A DNA stretch of 9,862 nt from an uncultured Acetatifactor sp. (GCA_910585015.1 CAJUCT010000090.1:1-9862), one strand, 5' to 3'. Shown: positions 1 to 7,009, counted from the first letter of the stretch. Notes: generated by a model from the sequence alone, not told the origin. Numbers and translations are program-made.

Positions 1-31
1 TAGAAGGCTGCTCTTTCTTTCTGCCCTGAAT

Positions 32-271
32 ATGATACTTCACTTAAGAATTATATCATATATTACTCTTTGCATTGTTATATGTGTCATGGGAATAAAA
101 ATATTTGATGGCAATTATGACATTGTGGCAGAAGGCTGCATAGCATTTATCTTTCTTTTGATTAGTTGCGGATGCAATTTCTATAGGGCATTTAGCAACA
201 GGTGTCCGCATTGTGGAAAAATACGATTGTCAAATGGCAAATACTGCACTCATTGTGGAAAAGAGATTTGA
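32..271 (+). CDS. Small membrane protein with C-terminal zinc ribbon
   Basis: A 79-residue protein of unknown role. Two hydrophobic stretches (about residues 5-24 and 33-50) look like membrane helices. The C-terminal third has a zinc-ribbon pattern, CPHC at about 58-61 and CTHC at about 73-76, so four cysteines can bind one zinc. Small proteins combining a membrane anchor and a zinc ribbon are common hypothetical proteins in Firmicutes. No good ribosome binding site precedes the ATG, and the frame stays open upstream to the window edge, so the true start may lie outside the window and the protein may be longer. A weak stem-loop follows the gene. The family is not recognised and the function is open. 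Confidence is moderate that it is a real gene, low for the start. Confidence 0.55.
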   Translation: MILHLRIISYITLCIVICVMGIKIFDGNYDIVAEGCIAFIFLLISCGCNFYRAFSNRCPHCGKIRLSNGKYCTHCGKEI

Positions 272-301
272 ATCCATAATTAATAATATACAAACGATAA
301 G

Positions 302-348
302 AGGGAACCAAGCAGAGCGTAGTTGTCATTTGTCTGGTTCCCTTGTTA
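302..348 (+). terminator. Possible weak rho-independent terminator
   Basis: A 9-bp perfect stem (AGGGAACCA at 302-310 with TGGTTCCCT at 335-343) closes a 24-nt loop and is followed by TTGTT. It lies 30 bases after the zinc-ribbon gene. The long loop and poor T-tract make it a weak candidate; it could also be a leftover repeat. Confidence 0.35.
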
Positions 349-401
349 CATATCAGTGCGGGGAGGCGGAAAATAAGGCCAGTTACCGGTCGGAGTGGAG
401 T

Positions 402-469
402 AAAGGAGGCGGCGGCAGATGGAAGTGATCAGATGCCCCAATTGTCCTCAAGTTCTTCCTTCTATATGA
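402..469 (+). pseudogene. 5' remnant of a zinc-ribbon gene
   Basis: A textbook ribosome binding site, AAAGGAGG at 402-409, sits 9 bases before an ATG at 419. The reading frame gives MEVIRCPNCPQVLPSI and then stops at 467-469. The CPNC element near the start is how many small zinc-ribbon proteins begin. The 16-codon frame is too short to be a normal protein, and its 3' part overlaps, on the other strand, the end of the DUF1697 remnant. The likely reading is the start of a gene cut off by a deletion whose join lies somewhere near 434-460. A chance ORF cannot be excluded. Confidence 0.3.
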
Positions 470-608
470 CAAAAACAGGAATATCTAAACTAAATTGATT
501 TTTAATCATTTCCTCAATTCGGCTTGTCGTTTTGATTGTACCGGCTTCATTACTTGAAAAAATCACATTACCACTATTCAAATAGGTTTTGACCTCTGCA
601 TAATCGGA
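429..608 (-). pseudogene. DUF1697-family fragment, no start, internal stop
   Basis: Read on the minus strand, this stretch gives DYAEVKTYLNSGNVIFSS, then an acidic or polar linker, RIEEMIKNQF and LDIPVFVI. This is the middle of the DUF1697 family (uncharacterised proteins with a conserved SGNVIF segment). The codon after VFVI is TAG (462-464). Beyond it the family-like reading resumes as KEELEDNWGI before a second stop, which suggests a nonsense change plus a small deletion. The N-terminal part of the family (normally a conserved LRGIN segment) is absent. At about 608 the fragment is joined to the YHGSN fragment in a different frame. It cannot make a functional protein. Confidence 0.65.
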
Positions 609-760
609 AACCAATAATAGGGTCTTTCTACGGCGTTACATAAATAGAATGCGGCAACCACGTCCATGGTAGTCATATATACATATGGCCGGTCATGATC
701 CGCTTGATTTGGTTTTAATACTTTTATATTTCCAGTGTTACTGCCATGGTATAGTACCAT
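578..760 (-). pseudogene. N-terminal fragment of a YHGSN-type hypothetical protein
   Basis: The minus-strand frame begins VLYHGSNTGNIKVLKP and runs through PYVYMTT and VERPYYWFP. This resembles the first 50 or so residues of Firmicute hypothetical proteins that open with YHGS, a motif also seen in some ADP-ribosyltransferase-like families; that link is tentative. After YYWFPI the frame continues only into out-of-frame DUF1697 DNA and stops at 578-580. The start region is intact: GAGGAG lies 8 bases before the ATG, and a good promoter lies upstream. The gene therefore probably lost its 3' part by a deletion that fused it to the DUF1697 remnant. The resulting 60-residue peptide could be expressed but is unlikely to be functional. 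Confidence 0.55.
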
Positions 761-796
761 AGTGGCTTCTCCTCAAATTCCGATTTGCTGAACTGA

Positions 797-825
797 CTTA
801 TAACATATTTTATTTTGGGGCTCAA
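797..825 (-). promoter_or_regulatory. Sigma-70-type promoter for the YHGSN fragment
   Basis: On the minus strand TTGAGC (plus 820-825) and TATAAG (plus 797-802) are separated by exactly 17 bases. The predicted transcript would start about 30 bases before the ATG at 760. The promoter appears to have survived although its gene is broken. Confidence 0.5.
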
Positions 826-926
826 ACTCAATTAATGAAATATATATTCTATTTCCTCATAGTGATCTATGAAAATCTTTTGAAGTATGTTCATAAGAGT
901 AATATGCAGGAAATGAGGCTGGAAAG

Positions 927-965
927 CAACCCCCACCCCTCAAGATTGAGGGGCCGGGGGAGTTG
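927..965 (+). repeat. Long C/G-rich hairpin
   Basis: CAA (927-929), CCCCC (930-934) and CCCCTCA (936-942) pair with TGAGGGG (947-953), GGGGG (956-960) and TTG (963-965) around the loop AGAT. That is about 15 bp, interrupted by a small internal loop and an AG bulge. It abuts the next terminator hairpin, and the two together could form the 3' half of a small RNA. Confidence 0.55.
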
Positions 966-986
966 AATAGGCGAAGCCTATTTTTT
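966..986 (+). terminator. Rho-independent terminator without an upstream gene
   Basis: AATAGGC, loop GAA, GCCTATT, then further Ts: a compact 7-bp stem followed by a T-run that is classical for the plus strand. No plus-strand coding region lies between 470 and 966, so it may end a small non-coding transcript or be a remnant of a deleted gene. Confidence 0.6.
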
Positions 987-995
987 ATGGGGTTC

Positions 996-1027
996 TTTTG
1001 CCTGATAGTATATACTCGTAGGCAAAA
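996..1027. promoter_or_regulatory. 32-bp interrupted palindrome
   Basis: TTTTGCCT (996-1003) and AGGCAAAA (1020-1027) flank a perfect 10-bp palindrome, AGTATATACT (1007-1016). All share one centre, so 26 of 32 positions obey the dyad. It looks like an operator for a dimeric or tetrameric regulator, about 130 bp before the promoter of the response-regulator operon. It could also form a cruciform or RNA hairpin. The binding protein is unknown. Confidence 0.45.
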
Positions 1028-1153
1028 GTCGGTTATTATCACGGAAACTGTTTGCGTAGATATTCATTGCAATCAATGGCATCACATCTGATATTTTCTG
1101 TCACATTTTTCCATAAAACAGATAAGGATTAAAAAATATTCCTGAATCAGAAG

Positions 1154-1182
1154 TTGAAGATAAAGGTGGACAGTGGCATAAT
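1154..1182 (+). promoter_or_regulatory. Promoter of the two-component/ABC operon
   Basis: TTGAAG (1154-1159) and CATAAT (1177-1182) with a 17-base spacer place the transcript start near 1189, leaving a leader of about 27 bases with AAAGGGG ahead of the ATG at 1216. The position and spacing fit a sigma-70 promoter for the four-gene operon. Confidence 0.5.
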
Positions 1183-1215
1183 AAAAACCACACTCCCAAA
1201 GAAAGGGGAATTTGT

Positions 1216-1902
1216 ATGGATAAGATTCTGGTGGTTGAAGATAACATGGAACTGTCTGATACCCTCTGCCGCAACCTGCAGGCGGAGGGCTTCACGCCAT
1301 ATGCCGCATTAAGTCTCGCACAGGCCCGGAAATATCTGGACAGCGGGATTGATTTGTGTCTGCTGGATATAAGCCTGCCGGATGGTGACGGATTTGCTTT
1401 CTGCCGCAGCTTAAGTGAAAATACAGCCATTCCTGTCATACTGCTGACGGTGCGTGACGGGGCGCAGGACATGGTGCAGGGGCTGTCCATCGGGGCAGAT
1501 GACTATGTGACAAAGCCTTTCCGCATGGATGTCCTTGTGTCAAGGATACGGGCTCTGCTGCGCAGGGTGAGGAACCGCAGACCGGAGGACGGAAGCCTTT
1601 ACTGCGGGGATGTCTGCATCAATAAAAGGACATCCAAAGTCTATAAAAAAGACTGCCCGGTAGAACTGACGCCGAATGAGTACCAGCTCCTTCTCCTGCT
1701 TTTGGAGCATAAGAACCAGACCATTACCCGTGAGCAGATTTTGGAAAAGCTGTGGGATGTGAACGGCAATTATGTCAATGATAATACGCTTACCACGCTG
1801 GTAAAGCGCCTGCGGCAGAAGGTGGAGGATCATCCGCAGATGCCAAAGATCCTCCTGACAGTCCGGGGATTTGGGTATAGGGCGGTGGACTATGAGGGAT
1901 AA
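1216..1902 (+). CDS. OmpR/PhoB-type response regulator
   Basis: A 228-residue DNA-binding response regulator, the output half of a two-component system. The receiver domain (about 1-118) has the acidic pair E8-D9, phospho-acceptor D51 in LLDISLPDGDG, T78 in ILLTVRDG and K100 in DDYVTKPF. A winged-helix domain of the OmpR type follows (about 127-226), with the LTPNEYQLL and VRGFGYR elements typical of the family. The length is normal. AAAGGGG lies 8 bases before the ATG. The gene overlaps the start of the sensor kinase by 11 bp, so the two are probably translationally coupled. Its likely target is its own operon, which also encodes an ABC transporter. It resembles regulators of resistance and envelope-stress operons, but the stimulus cannot be read from the sequence. 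Confidence 0.93.
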   Translation: MDKILVVEDNMELSDTLCRNLQAEGFTPYAALSLAQARKYLDSGIDLCLLDISLPDGDGFAFCRSLSENTAIPVILLTVRDGAQDMVQGLSIGADDYVTKPFRMDVLVSRIRALLRRVRNRRPEDGSLYCGDVCINKRTSKVYKKDCPVELTPNEYQLLLLLLEHKNQTITREQILEKLWDVNGNYVNDNTLTTLVKRLRQKVEDHPQMPKILLTVRGFGYRAVDYEG

Positions 1903-3100
1903 AAAGAAGGGGAACAGGATTTTAATATGCGGGATTGCGCTTTCCATCTGCCTGTTCGTTCTGGCAGGCGGTGTTATCCTGCATCTGTCAGAAACATTTA
2001 TCAGAAGCGGTATTGCGGACATGGCCGGGGCTGTGGGGATTGCTGCCCCGGAACAGCTTGGCGATATCATGCATCTATACAAGTCCGGTGATGGCCTGAG
2101 GGCTGCGGGGGAAGAAATCTTAAGGCAGTACGGCTATGGGAGGGATGTATATTCTTTTGTTCCGGCATGGTTTGGGGCAGCGGCATATGCCATCCCTTTC
2201 TGTATCATACTGGTCATGCTGTTTTCTTTTGGGCTTTACTGGAGGCACAAGATGAAGGAGACAGAGAAGGGGACAGCGGCGCTTTCCGGCTATCTGGACA
2301 GAATCATGGAAGGGCAGTATGACACCCTGCTGAAAGAGGATACCGGTTCCGCGCTGGGGGACAGCATCTATAAAGCGGTGGTGCTTCTCCGGGAAGAACG
2401 GGAGCAGGCGCAGAGGGCAAAGAAGAACCTTGCGGACAACATGGTTGATCTGTCCCACCAGTTAAAGACCCCGGCGGCATCCATAGGGCTTACCCTTTCG
2501 CTGCTGAAAAAGAAAGCGTGGGATGAAGAGACAAAACAGGACATCGGCCGGATGGAAGGACAGGTCGGCCGCCTCCAGCGTCTGGTTGGCACCATGCTCA
2601 CCCTGTCAAAGCTGGATGCGGGTGTGCTGGAACTGGAAGAAAAAGCGTTTGACCTGGAGGAGATGCTGGTGGATGCAGTCCAGCCCTTTGTCCGGCAGCT
2701 GGAAGAAAAGGGGATATGCTTTGGGATACAGGGCGCTGCCGGGATTTCGCTTTCCGGGGATTTCGGATGGTGCAGCGAGGCGTTGGGCAATATCATCAAA
2801 AACTGCATGGAGCATACGCCAAAGCAGGGGGATATCAGCATAACCTGCCAGGACAATCCTATCTATACGGAAGTTGTCATTCAGGACAGCGGCGGGGGAT
2901 TTGACGAAGCAGACCTTCCCCATCTGTTTGAGCGGTTCTACCGTGGGGCTGGTTCTTCCAAAGACAGTGTGGGAATCGGGCTTGCCCTGTCAAAATCCAT
3001 CATTGAGAAGGAAAACGGGACGGTCACGGCGGAAAATGCTAAAACAGGGGGCGCAAGATTCTGTATTAAATTTTACCATTGTCACCGAATCAGCACATAA
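1892..3100 (+). CDS. Membrane sensor histidine kinase
   Basis: A 402-residue kinase partnering the preceding response regulator. Helix one is at about 11-31 and helix two at about 98-117. Between them lies an external loop of about 66 residues, larger than the very short loop of BceS-type kinases. A HAMP-like linker follows, then the dimerisation/phospho-acceptor helix with H189 in LSHQLKTP. The ATPase domain has an N-box around N304 (GNIIKNCMEHT), a G1 box DSGGGF at 332-337, an F-box FERFYRG, and a G2 box GIGLALS at 361-367. All catalytic boxes are present. I chose the ATG at 1892, overlapping the regulator stop, over an in-frame TTG at 1871, because the ATG has a GGCGGTGG stretch just upstream. 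The loop is the likely sensing region, or the kinase may be activated through the ABC transporter. Confidence 0.92.
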   Translation: MRDKKKGNRILICGIALSICLFVLAGGVILHLSETFIRSGIADMAGAVGIAAPEQLGDIMHLYKSGDGLRAAGEEILRQYGYGRDVYSFVPAWFGAAAYAIPFCIILVMLFSFGLYWRHKMKETEKGTAALSGYLDRIMEGQYDTLLKEDTGSALGDSIYKAVVLLREEREQAQRAKKNLADNMVDLSHQLKTPAASIGLTLSLLKKKAWDEETKQDIGRMEGQVGRLQRLVGTMLTLSKLDAGVLELEEKAFDLEEMLVDAVQPFVRQLEEKGICFGIQGAAGISLSGDFGWCSEALGNIIKNCMEHTPKQGDISITCQDNPIYTEVVIQDSGGGFDEADLPHLFERFYRGAGSSKDSVGIGLALSKSIIEKENGTVTAENAKTGGARFCIKFYHCHRIST

Positions 3101-3107
3101 GGGTGGT

Positions 3108-3153
3108 AGTATGTAAGGAAGTTCCAAGTCCTGCGGAGGGCTTGTTACATACT
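3108..3153 (+). repeat. Nested hairpin between kinase and ATPase genes
   Basis: A perfect 9-bp stem (AGTATGTAA 3108-3116 with TTACATACT 3145-3153) encloses a second stem, AAGTCCT with AGGGCTT around the loop GCGG, and a small GGAAGTTCC palindrome. It fills most of the gap before the ATPase gene. No T-tract follows on the plus strand, so it is not a standard terminator. It may be an mRNA processing or stabilising structure, or an operator with widely spaced TGTAA/TTACA half-sites. It leaves the ATPase ribosome binding site unpaired. Confidence 0.5.
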
Positions 3154-3174
3154 TAAAAAAGAGAGGTGCTGTTT

Positions 3175-3858
3175 ATGGATATTTTGAGGACTGAGGGTCT
3201 GACCCGGCAGTATGGGACGGGGCAGACAATGGTGACGGCTTTAGACCATGTAGACCTGCAGGTGGAAAGGGGGCAGTTCGTTGCCATCATCGGGGCATCC
3301 GGCTCCGGCAAGTCAACGCTGCTCCATCTGCTGGGAGGCGTTGACCGCCCTGACGGCGGGAAGATATTTGTGGAAGATGTGGACATAGCGACATTTGGGG
3401 AGGAACGGCTGGCGCAGTACCGCAGGCGCAAGGTGGGGCTTATCTACCAGTTTTATAACCTTATCCCTACGCTCAGCGTGAAGAAGAACATCTGTCTGCC
3501 CATGCTCCTGGATAATAAGGAGCCGGGGAAGGAACGGTTTGATGACATTGTAAGGACATTAGGGCTGGGTGACAGGCTGGAACACCTGCCGGGGCAGCTT
3601 TCCGGGGGACAGCAGCAGAGGGCGGCAATCGGGCGTGCCCTGATCTACCAGCCCGCGATCCTGCTGGCGGACGAGCCGACAGGGAACCTTGACCGGAAGA
3701 ATACGGAGGAGATTATCTCCCTGCTGAAACTGTCCAACCGCCAGTATAAGCAGACCATCCTGCTGGTCACCCATGATGAGAATGTGGCGCTGGAAGCAGA
3801 CCGTATCATCAAGATAGAGGATGGGAAGATCATCTCGGATAAGGCGGTGCAATTTTGA
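3175..3858 (+). CDS. ABC transporter ATP-binding protein (MacB/LolD type)
   Basis: A 227-residue ATPase that powers the permease encoded next. It has Walker A GASGSGKST (40-48), Q-loop Gln92 in YQFYNLIP, signature LSGGQQQR (142-149), Walker B ILLADEPT (162-169) and switch His200 in VTHD, so it should be active. The length and the pattern around GGVDRPDGG match the MacB/LolD/YknY-like group that pairs with FtsX-fold permeases. AGAGAGG lies about 8 bases before the ATG at 3175; an upstream in-frame GTG at 3166 overlaps that site and is less likely. It works at the inner face of the membrane as a dimer. A nested hairpin precedes the gene and two short hairpins follow it, the first of which contains the stop codon, suggesting post-transcriptional tuning within the operon. 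Confidence 0.94.
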   Translation: MDILRTEGLTRQYGTGQTMVTALDHVDLQVERGQFVAIIGASGSGKSTLLHLLGGVDRPDGGKIFVEDVDIATFGEERLAQYRRRKVGLIYQFYNLIPTLSVKKNICLPMLLDNKEPGKERFDDIVRTLGLGDRLEHLPGQLSGGQQQRAAIGRALIYQPAILLADEPTGNLDRKNTEEIISLLKLSNRQYKQTILLVTHDENVALEADRIIKIEDGKIISDKAVQF

Positions 3859-3900
3859 ACGTTCCGTTCAAATATTGAATGAATGCCCGCTGATGCGGGC
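3855..3900 (+). repeat. Two short hairpins between ATPase and permease genes
   Basis: TTGAACG-TTC-CGTTCAA (3855-3871) includes the ATPase stop codon. GCCCGC-TGAT-GCGGGC (3885-3900) ends just before the permease ribosome binding site. Both are perfect stems of 7 and 6 bp. Neither is followed by a T-run, so they are more likely to affect mRNA stability or translation ratio than to terminate. Confidence 0.5.
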
Positions 3901-3914
3901 AGGGAGGTATAGCC

Positions 3915-6521
3915 ATGAACATCATACGGGAATACAGCTTGGACCAGGTGCGTAAAAACCGCCGCACCTCCATTTCCATTATGGTTGCGGTTCTGATTGC
4001 TTCTACGTTTTTATGTACATTGCTTGTTTTTGCGCAGAGTTTCTGGAACCAGATGGTACAGCAGGAGATTTATACCTCCGGGGATTGGGATGCGGAGCTT
4101 ATGGATGTCCCGGCAGACAGGCTTGGCATGGTGAGGGATAATGCGGGCGTAAAAGCCATGTTTGTGAAAGGGGACAACCAGACCGCATTCCTGCCGGAAG
4201 GGACGGCGCTCCCCCGCCTGCTGATACAGAATTGTGACATCGGCTATTGGGATGCCATGTATGAAAAGAATATGCTCCTGCGGGGGCGTATCCCGCAGGC
4301 TCCCGGCGAGGTCGTGGTCAGCAAGGATTTCTTTTTGCAGAATCCGGCATATGGCATCGGGGACACGCTTGCCGTGGAAGTGGGCAGCAATGTGCGGACG
4401 CACATGGAAGAAAACCGGCAGAAAGACGCCGCCAGTCTGACCATTGTGGGGGAACTGGATGTGTCTGTTTCCTCCGGCTATGAAGGATACCTTGCCTATG
4501 GCTTTATGGAGCCGGAAGCGCTTTCGCCGGACAGTGAGGTGGTGGTCTACCTCCAGATGGAGCAGAGGGGAAAAGTATATACGGCAGTCCCGCAGATTGC
4601 GGAGGCAATAGGGCTTCCAAAGGATGAATACGGGGACTACCCGTGCCGCTACCATGCCGCGCTGCTTGCATGGCACGGGGTATATGCAACCGGGAGTTTT
4701 TTCCAGAGTGATGTGCCGAAGCTGTTCTTGGGGCTTCTGCTTTCGGCAGGCGCATCGATGGCGGTATTTGCCTATATCATAAGGGGCGCTTTCGGGATTT
4801 CGGCAAAACAGAAGATCCATCAGCTCGGCATCCTGAAATCTGTAGGGGCGGGGCCGAAGCAGATAGGAAGGACGGTCATTTATGAGGCGTGTATCCTCTC
4901 GGTTATCCCTATCCTGCTTTCAATGATCCTGGGATACTTTTTTTCCTTCGGTGTACTGTCAGCCTATTCTGGTATGACCAGTGAAGTGTTCGGGAGCCGG
5001 ATGGAGGTTTCCTTTTCACCGGCCGCGGCGTTCATGGCGGCAGTGCTTTCCTTTGTTATGGTCCTGCTTGCCGCGCACGGGCCGGCGAAACAGATGTCAA
5101 AGGTTCTGCCCATAGAGGCAGTGCGCGGGGAACAGTACGGCATTGCAATGTGCGGACGCACATTGAAGAAAGCAAAGAGACATCCCGTATTGACAAAGCA
5201 CTTCGGATTCCTTGGGGAGATAGCGGCAAACTCGGTAAATGCGGGAAAAAAACTGTACCAGACCTGCATGGTGACGCTTTCCCTGTGCATGCTCCTTGCC
5301 TTTGGGTTCCTTGCGGTTTTTACGGTTTCCGATATCAGTAATGCACAGGCGGAGAATATGAATCATTTTGATGTGAATATCACGCTGGGGACGGGGGAGC
5401 GGATAGGGGATGCGCTCCTTGCGGAACTGAAAGCCATGCAAGGCGTGCAGGAAACATCTGTTTATGCAAGGGCGAACTGCGCTGCCTGGCTTTCCGGGGG
5501 TGACCAGTCGGCAGAATTCCTGCAGACAGGAGGTTTTGAGGCCGCAGACGGCTATATCGTGGAGCGGGACGGGCGTTACCGTGTGCCCTGTGTGCTGGTG
5601 GGGATGGAGCAGGATGCCTATGAAAGCGTTCTGCGGGAAGCGGGCATGGAGGCTTTACCGGAATCTTCCGCCATCATTGTAAACAGTACGGCAAAGAACC
5701 CCGGCGCAAGGGATTATGAGGCAATGCAGGAAACGATCCCTTATCTGATTTTTGAGCAGGGGCAGAGGGTGGAGCTGACAGAGAAGTATTCGGATGATGT
5801 TCAGGGCGACTATGAGTTTGCCGTGGATGTTGCGGCAGTGATCCCGTCAATGCCGGAGATTGGGTTTGATCCATCGTTTTATACACTGCCTGTTATCGTG
5901 CCGATGGAAGAGTATTACTCCATCATCGGAAATTTCTGTGATGAGATGGAAATATATAATTACAGGAACTATGTAAATTATGTTGTGCCGGATGGAATGG
6001 ATGAAGAAATCCAGGGCGAAGCGGAAAGGATATGCGGCGCTTATCTGGGAAGAAGTGATTTTATGACTTCCAGTAAGACGGAGCGCATGAGAAACCGAGG
6101 GAGGATGACAGGGGCGACAATGTTTGTCGTGTGCAGCCTTGCGGCGCTGTTCGGGGTTGTGGGCATCTTCTCGGTGCTTTCAGCAATCCTGAACAGTTTA
6201 GGACAGAGGCGGAAGGAATTTGCCATGCTCCGCTCGGTAGGCGTGGATGAAAAAGGAATCCGGCGGCTGCTTGGGATGGAAGGGTTTCTGCTGTCGGTCA
6301 GGCCAATATTGATAGGGCTTTCGTTGTTCATCATTGTATGTGCCGCACAGTGTTATATGATGGGAGTGTCCGTCATGGAATTCCTATATGCATTCCCGGT
6401 GTGGGCGCTGATGGTGTATATTGTTTTGGTGCTGCTTGTGATTAACGGGATTTATATACTGGCTTCTAAGAAAATCAGGGATGATGTCATTGTAGAAGCG
6501 ATTAGGGACGATACAGTATAG
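3915..6521 (+). CDS. Double-FtsX ABC transporter permease
   Basis: An 868-residue membrane protein, the transmembrane partner of the ATPase. The predicted topology is one helix at 19-42, an external domain at about 43-267, three helices (268-290, 323-350, 370-390), a cytoplasmic link, one helix at 448-472, a second external domain at about 473-732, and three helices (733-760, 790-815, 828-850). This is two FtsX/MacB units in tandem. The repeat is visible in the coupling-helix motifs QLGILKSVGAGPKQI (303-317) and EFAMLRSVGVDEKGI (768-782), and in the unit ends LPIEAVRG (397-404) and VIVEAIRDD (858-866). BceB-type permeases instead have ten helices and one external domain. GGGAGG precedes the ATG. 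Such proteins do mechanical work on envelope substrates such as peptides or lipids rather than moving them through a channel. Export or detoxification of an envelope-active compound is the likely role; the substrate is unknown. Confidence 0.92.
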   Translation: MNIIREYSLDQVRKNRRTSISIMVAVLIASTFLCTLLVFAQSFWNQMVQQEIYTSGDWDAELMDVPADRLGMVRDNAGVKAMFVKGDNQTAFLPEGTALPRLLIQNCDIGYWDAMYEKNMLLRGRIPQAPGEVVVSKDFFLQNPAYGIGDTLAVEVGSNVRTHMEENRQKDAASLTIVGELDVSVSSGYEGYLAYGFMEPEALSPDSEVVVYLQMEQRGKVYTAVPQIAEAIGLPKDEYGDYPCRYHAALLAWHGVYATGSFFQSDVPKLFLGLLLSAGASMAVFAYIIRGAFGISAKQKIHQLGILKSVGAGPKQIGRTVIYEACILSVIPILLSMILGYFFSFGVLSAYSGMTSEVFGSRMEVSFSPAAAFMAAVLSFVMVLLAAHGPAKQMSKVLPIEAVRGEQYGIAMCGRTLKKAKRHPVLTKHFGFLGEIAANSVNAGKKLYQTCMVTLSLCMLLAFGFLAVFTVSDISNAQAENMNHFDVNITLGTGERIGDALLAELKAMQGVQETSVYARANCAAWLSGGDQSAEFLQTGGFEAADGYIVERDGRYRVPCVLVGMEQDAYESVLREAGMEALPESSAIIVNSTAKNPGARDYEAMQETIPYLIFEQGQRVELTEKYSDDVQGDYEFAVDVAAVIPSMPEIGFDPSFYTLPVIVPMEEYYSIIGNFCDEMEIYNYRNYVNYVVPDGMDEEIQGEAERICGAYLGRSDFMTSSKTERMRNRGRMTGATMFVVCSLAALFGVVGIFSVLSAILNSLGQRRKEFAMLRSVGVDEKGIRRLLGMEGFLLSVRPILIGLSLFIIVCAAQCYMMGVSVMEFLYAFPVWALMVYIVLVLLVINGIYILASKKIRDDVIVEAIRDDTV

Positions 6522-6565
6522 GAATCATTGCGGTAATAGGAAACAGCGGAAAGGAAGATATACGG

Positions 6566-6628
6566 ATGTATGATGTGATAGTGGTCGGGGCGGGGCCTGC
6601 GGGATGCATGGTTCAACGTGAAGGATGA
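6566..6628 (+). pseudogene. First 20 codons of an FAD-binding oxidoreductase
   Basis: AAGGAAG precedes an ATG at 6566 from which the frame reads YDVIVVGAGPAGC, the Rossmann beta-alpha-beta dinucleotide-binding start (GxGxxG) of FAD-dependent oxidoreductases. It then reads MVQREG and stops at 6626-6628. The remaining several hundred residues of such an enzyme are missing. The fragment runs into the 3' end of the minus-strand HxlR gene, overlapping it by 16 bases. A shifted plus frame stays open a little further (AWFNVKDDLLIFLN), which may be another piece of a deleted gene or just antisense to hxlR. This is most likely a deletion or insertion junction at the end of the ABC operon. Confidence 0.6.
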
Positions 6629-6987
6629 CCTGCTGATTTTTTTGAACAGCATGGCGGCTGGACGTCCAGCCCGTCCAAAAAGCCCGCGCCCCAATCGCAC
6701 ATGGCATCCAGTACGGGAATGATGCTGCGCCCAAATGGGGTGAGGGAGTACAGCGTCCTGGGCGGCTTGTCCGGGATGACTTCCCGGTGCAGCATCCCGC
6801 ATTCCTCCAGATCATGTAACTGCTGTGACAGCATTTTGGGTGTCGCTTTCGGCATCATGCGCTGCAGCTCCATGTAGTGGAGCGGTTTTTCTATCAGATA
6901 CCAGAGGATGAGCGGCTTGTATTTCCCGCCGATTAAAAACAGCGTGGCCTCCACCGGGCAGTTGAACTGGTCTTTTGAATATTCCAT
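6613..6987 (-). CDS. HxlR-family transcriptional regulator, divergent to nitroreductase
   Basis: A 124-residue winged-helix regulator. It has the N-terminal CPVEATLFLIGGKYKPLILW segment with Cys10, the position used as a redox or electrophile sensor in some HxlR proteins such as HypR and YodB. The recognition helix region is KATPKMLSQQLHDLEECG (about 47-64) and the wing is PPRTLYSLTPFG (75-86). GGAGG lies 6 bases before the ATG. The usual family end is near DWGAGFL at about 104. The remaining residues, with CC at 113-114, look unlike the family and coincide with the junction to the flavoprotein remnant, so the tail may be acquired. It is transcribed away from the nitroreductase gene, the classic arrangement in which an HxlR protein controls a flavin reductase in response to quinones, aldehydes or disulfide stress. 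That role is inferred from family and position. Confidence 0.88.
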   Translation of the reverse strand: MEYSKDQFNCPVEATLFLIGGKYKPLILWYLIEKPLHYMELQRMMPKATPKMLSQQLHDLEECGMLHREVIPDKPPRTLYSLTPFGRSIIPVLDAMCDWGAGFLDGLDVQPPCCSKKSAGHPSR

Positions 6988-7009
6988 TGCATACCTCCAA
7001 CTTTTAATA

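Larger units (their letters stand above)
841..1153. other. Gene-free stretch with hairpins and a dyad
   Basis: No convincing gene is visible here. A minus-strand frame of 61 codons at 857-1042 has no recognisable similarity and no clear ribosome binding site. The stretch holds a long C/G hairpin, an intrinsic terminator and a 32-bp interrupted palindrome, each listed separately. Confidence 0.6.

Noticed and set aside
213..428. Plus-strand frame of 71 codons overlapping the zinc-ribbon gene
   Set aside because: It is out of frame with the cysteine-patterned protein, runs through the stem-loop, and lacks a ribosome binding site or recognisable motif.
1540..2082. Minus-strand open frame of 180 codons across the regulator/kinase overlap
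   Set aside because: It is antisense to both conserved genes, shows no motif and has no ribosome binding site; a shadow.
4011..4820. Long minus-strand open frame of 269 codons inside the permease gene
   Set aside because: It is antisense to well-supported permease coding sequence, has no recognisable domains, and reflects stop-poor GC-rich codons on the opposite strand.
6452..6802. Minus-strand frame of 116 codons spanning the hxlR tail and permease end
   Set aside because: It is out of frame with hxlR, low in recognisable sequence, and made of antisense and intergenic DNA.
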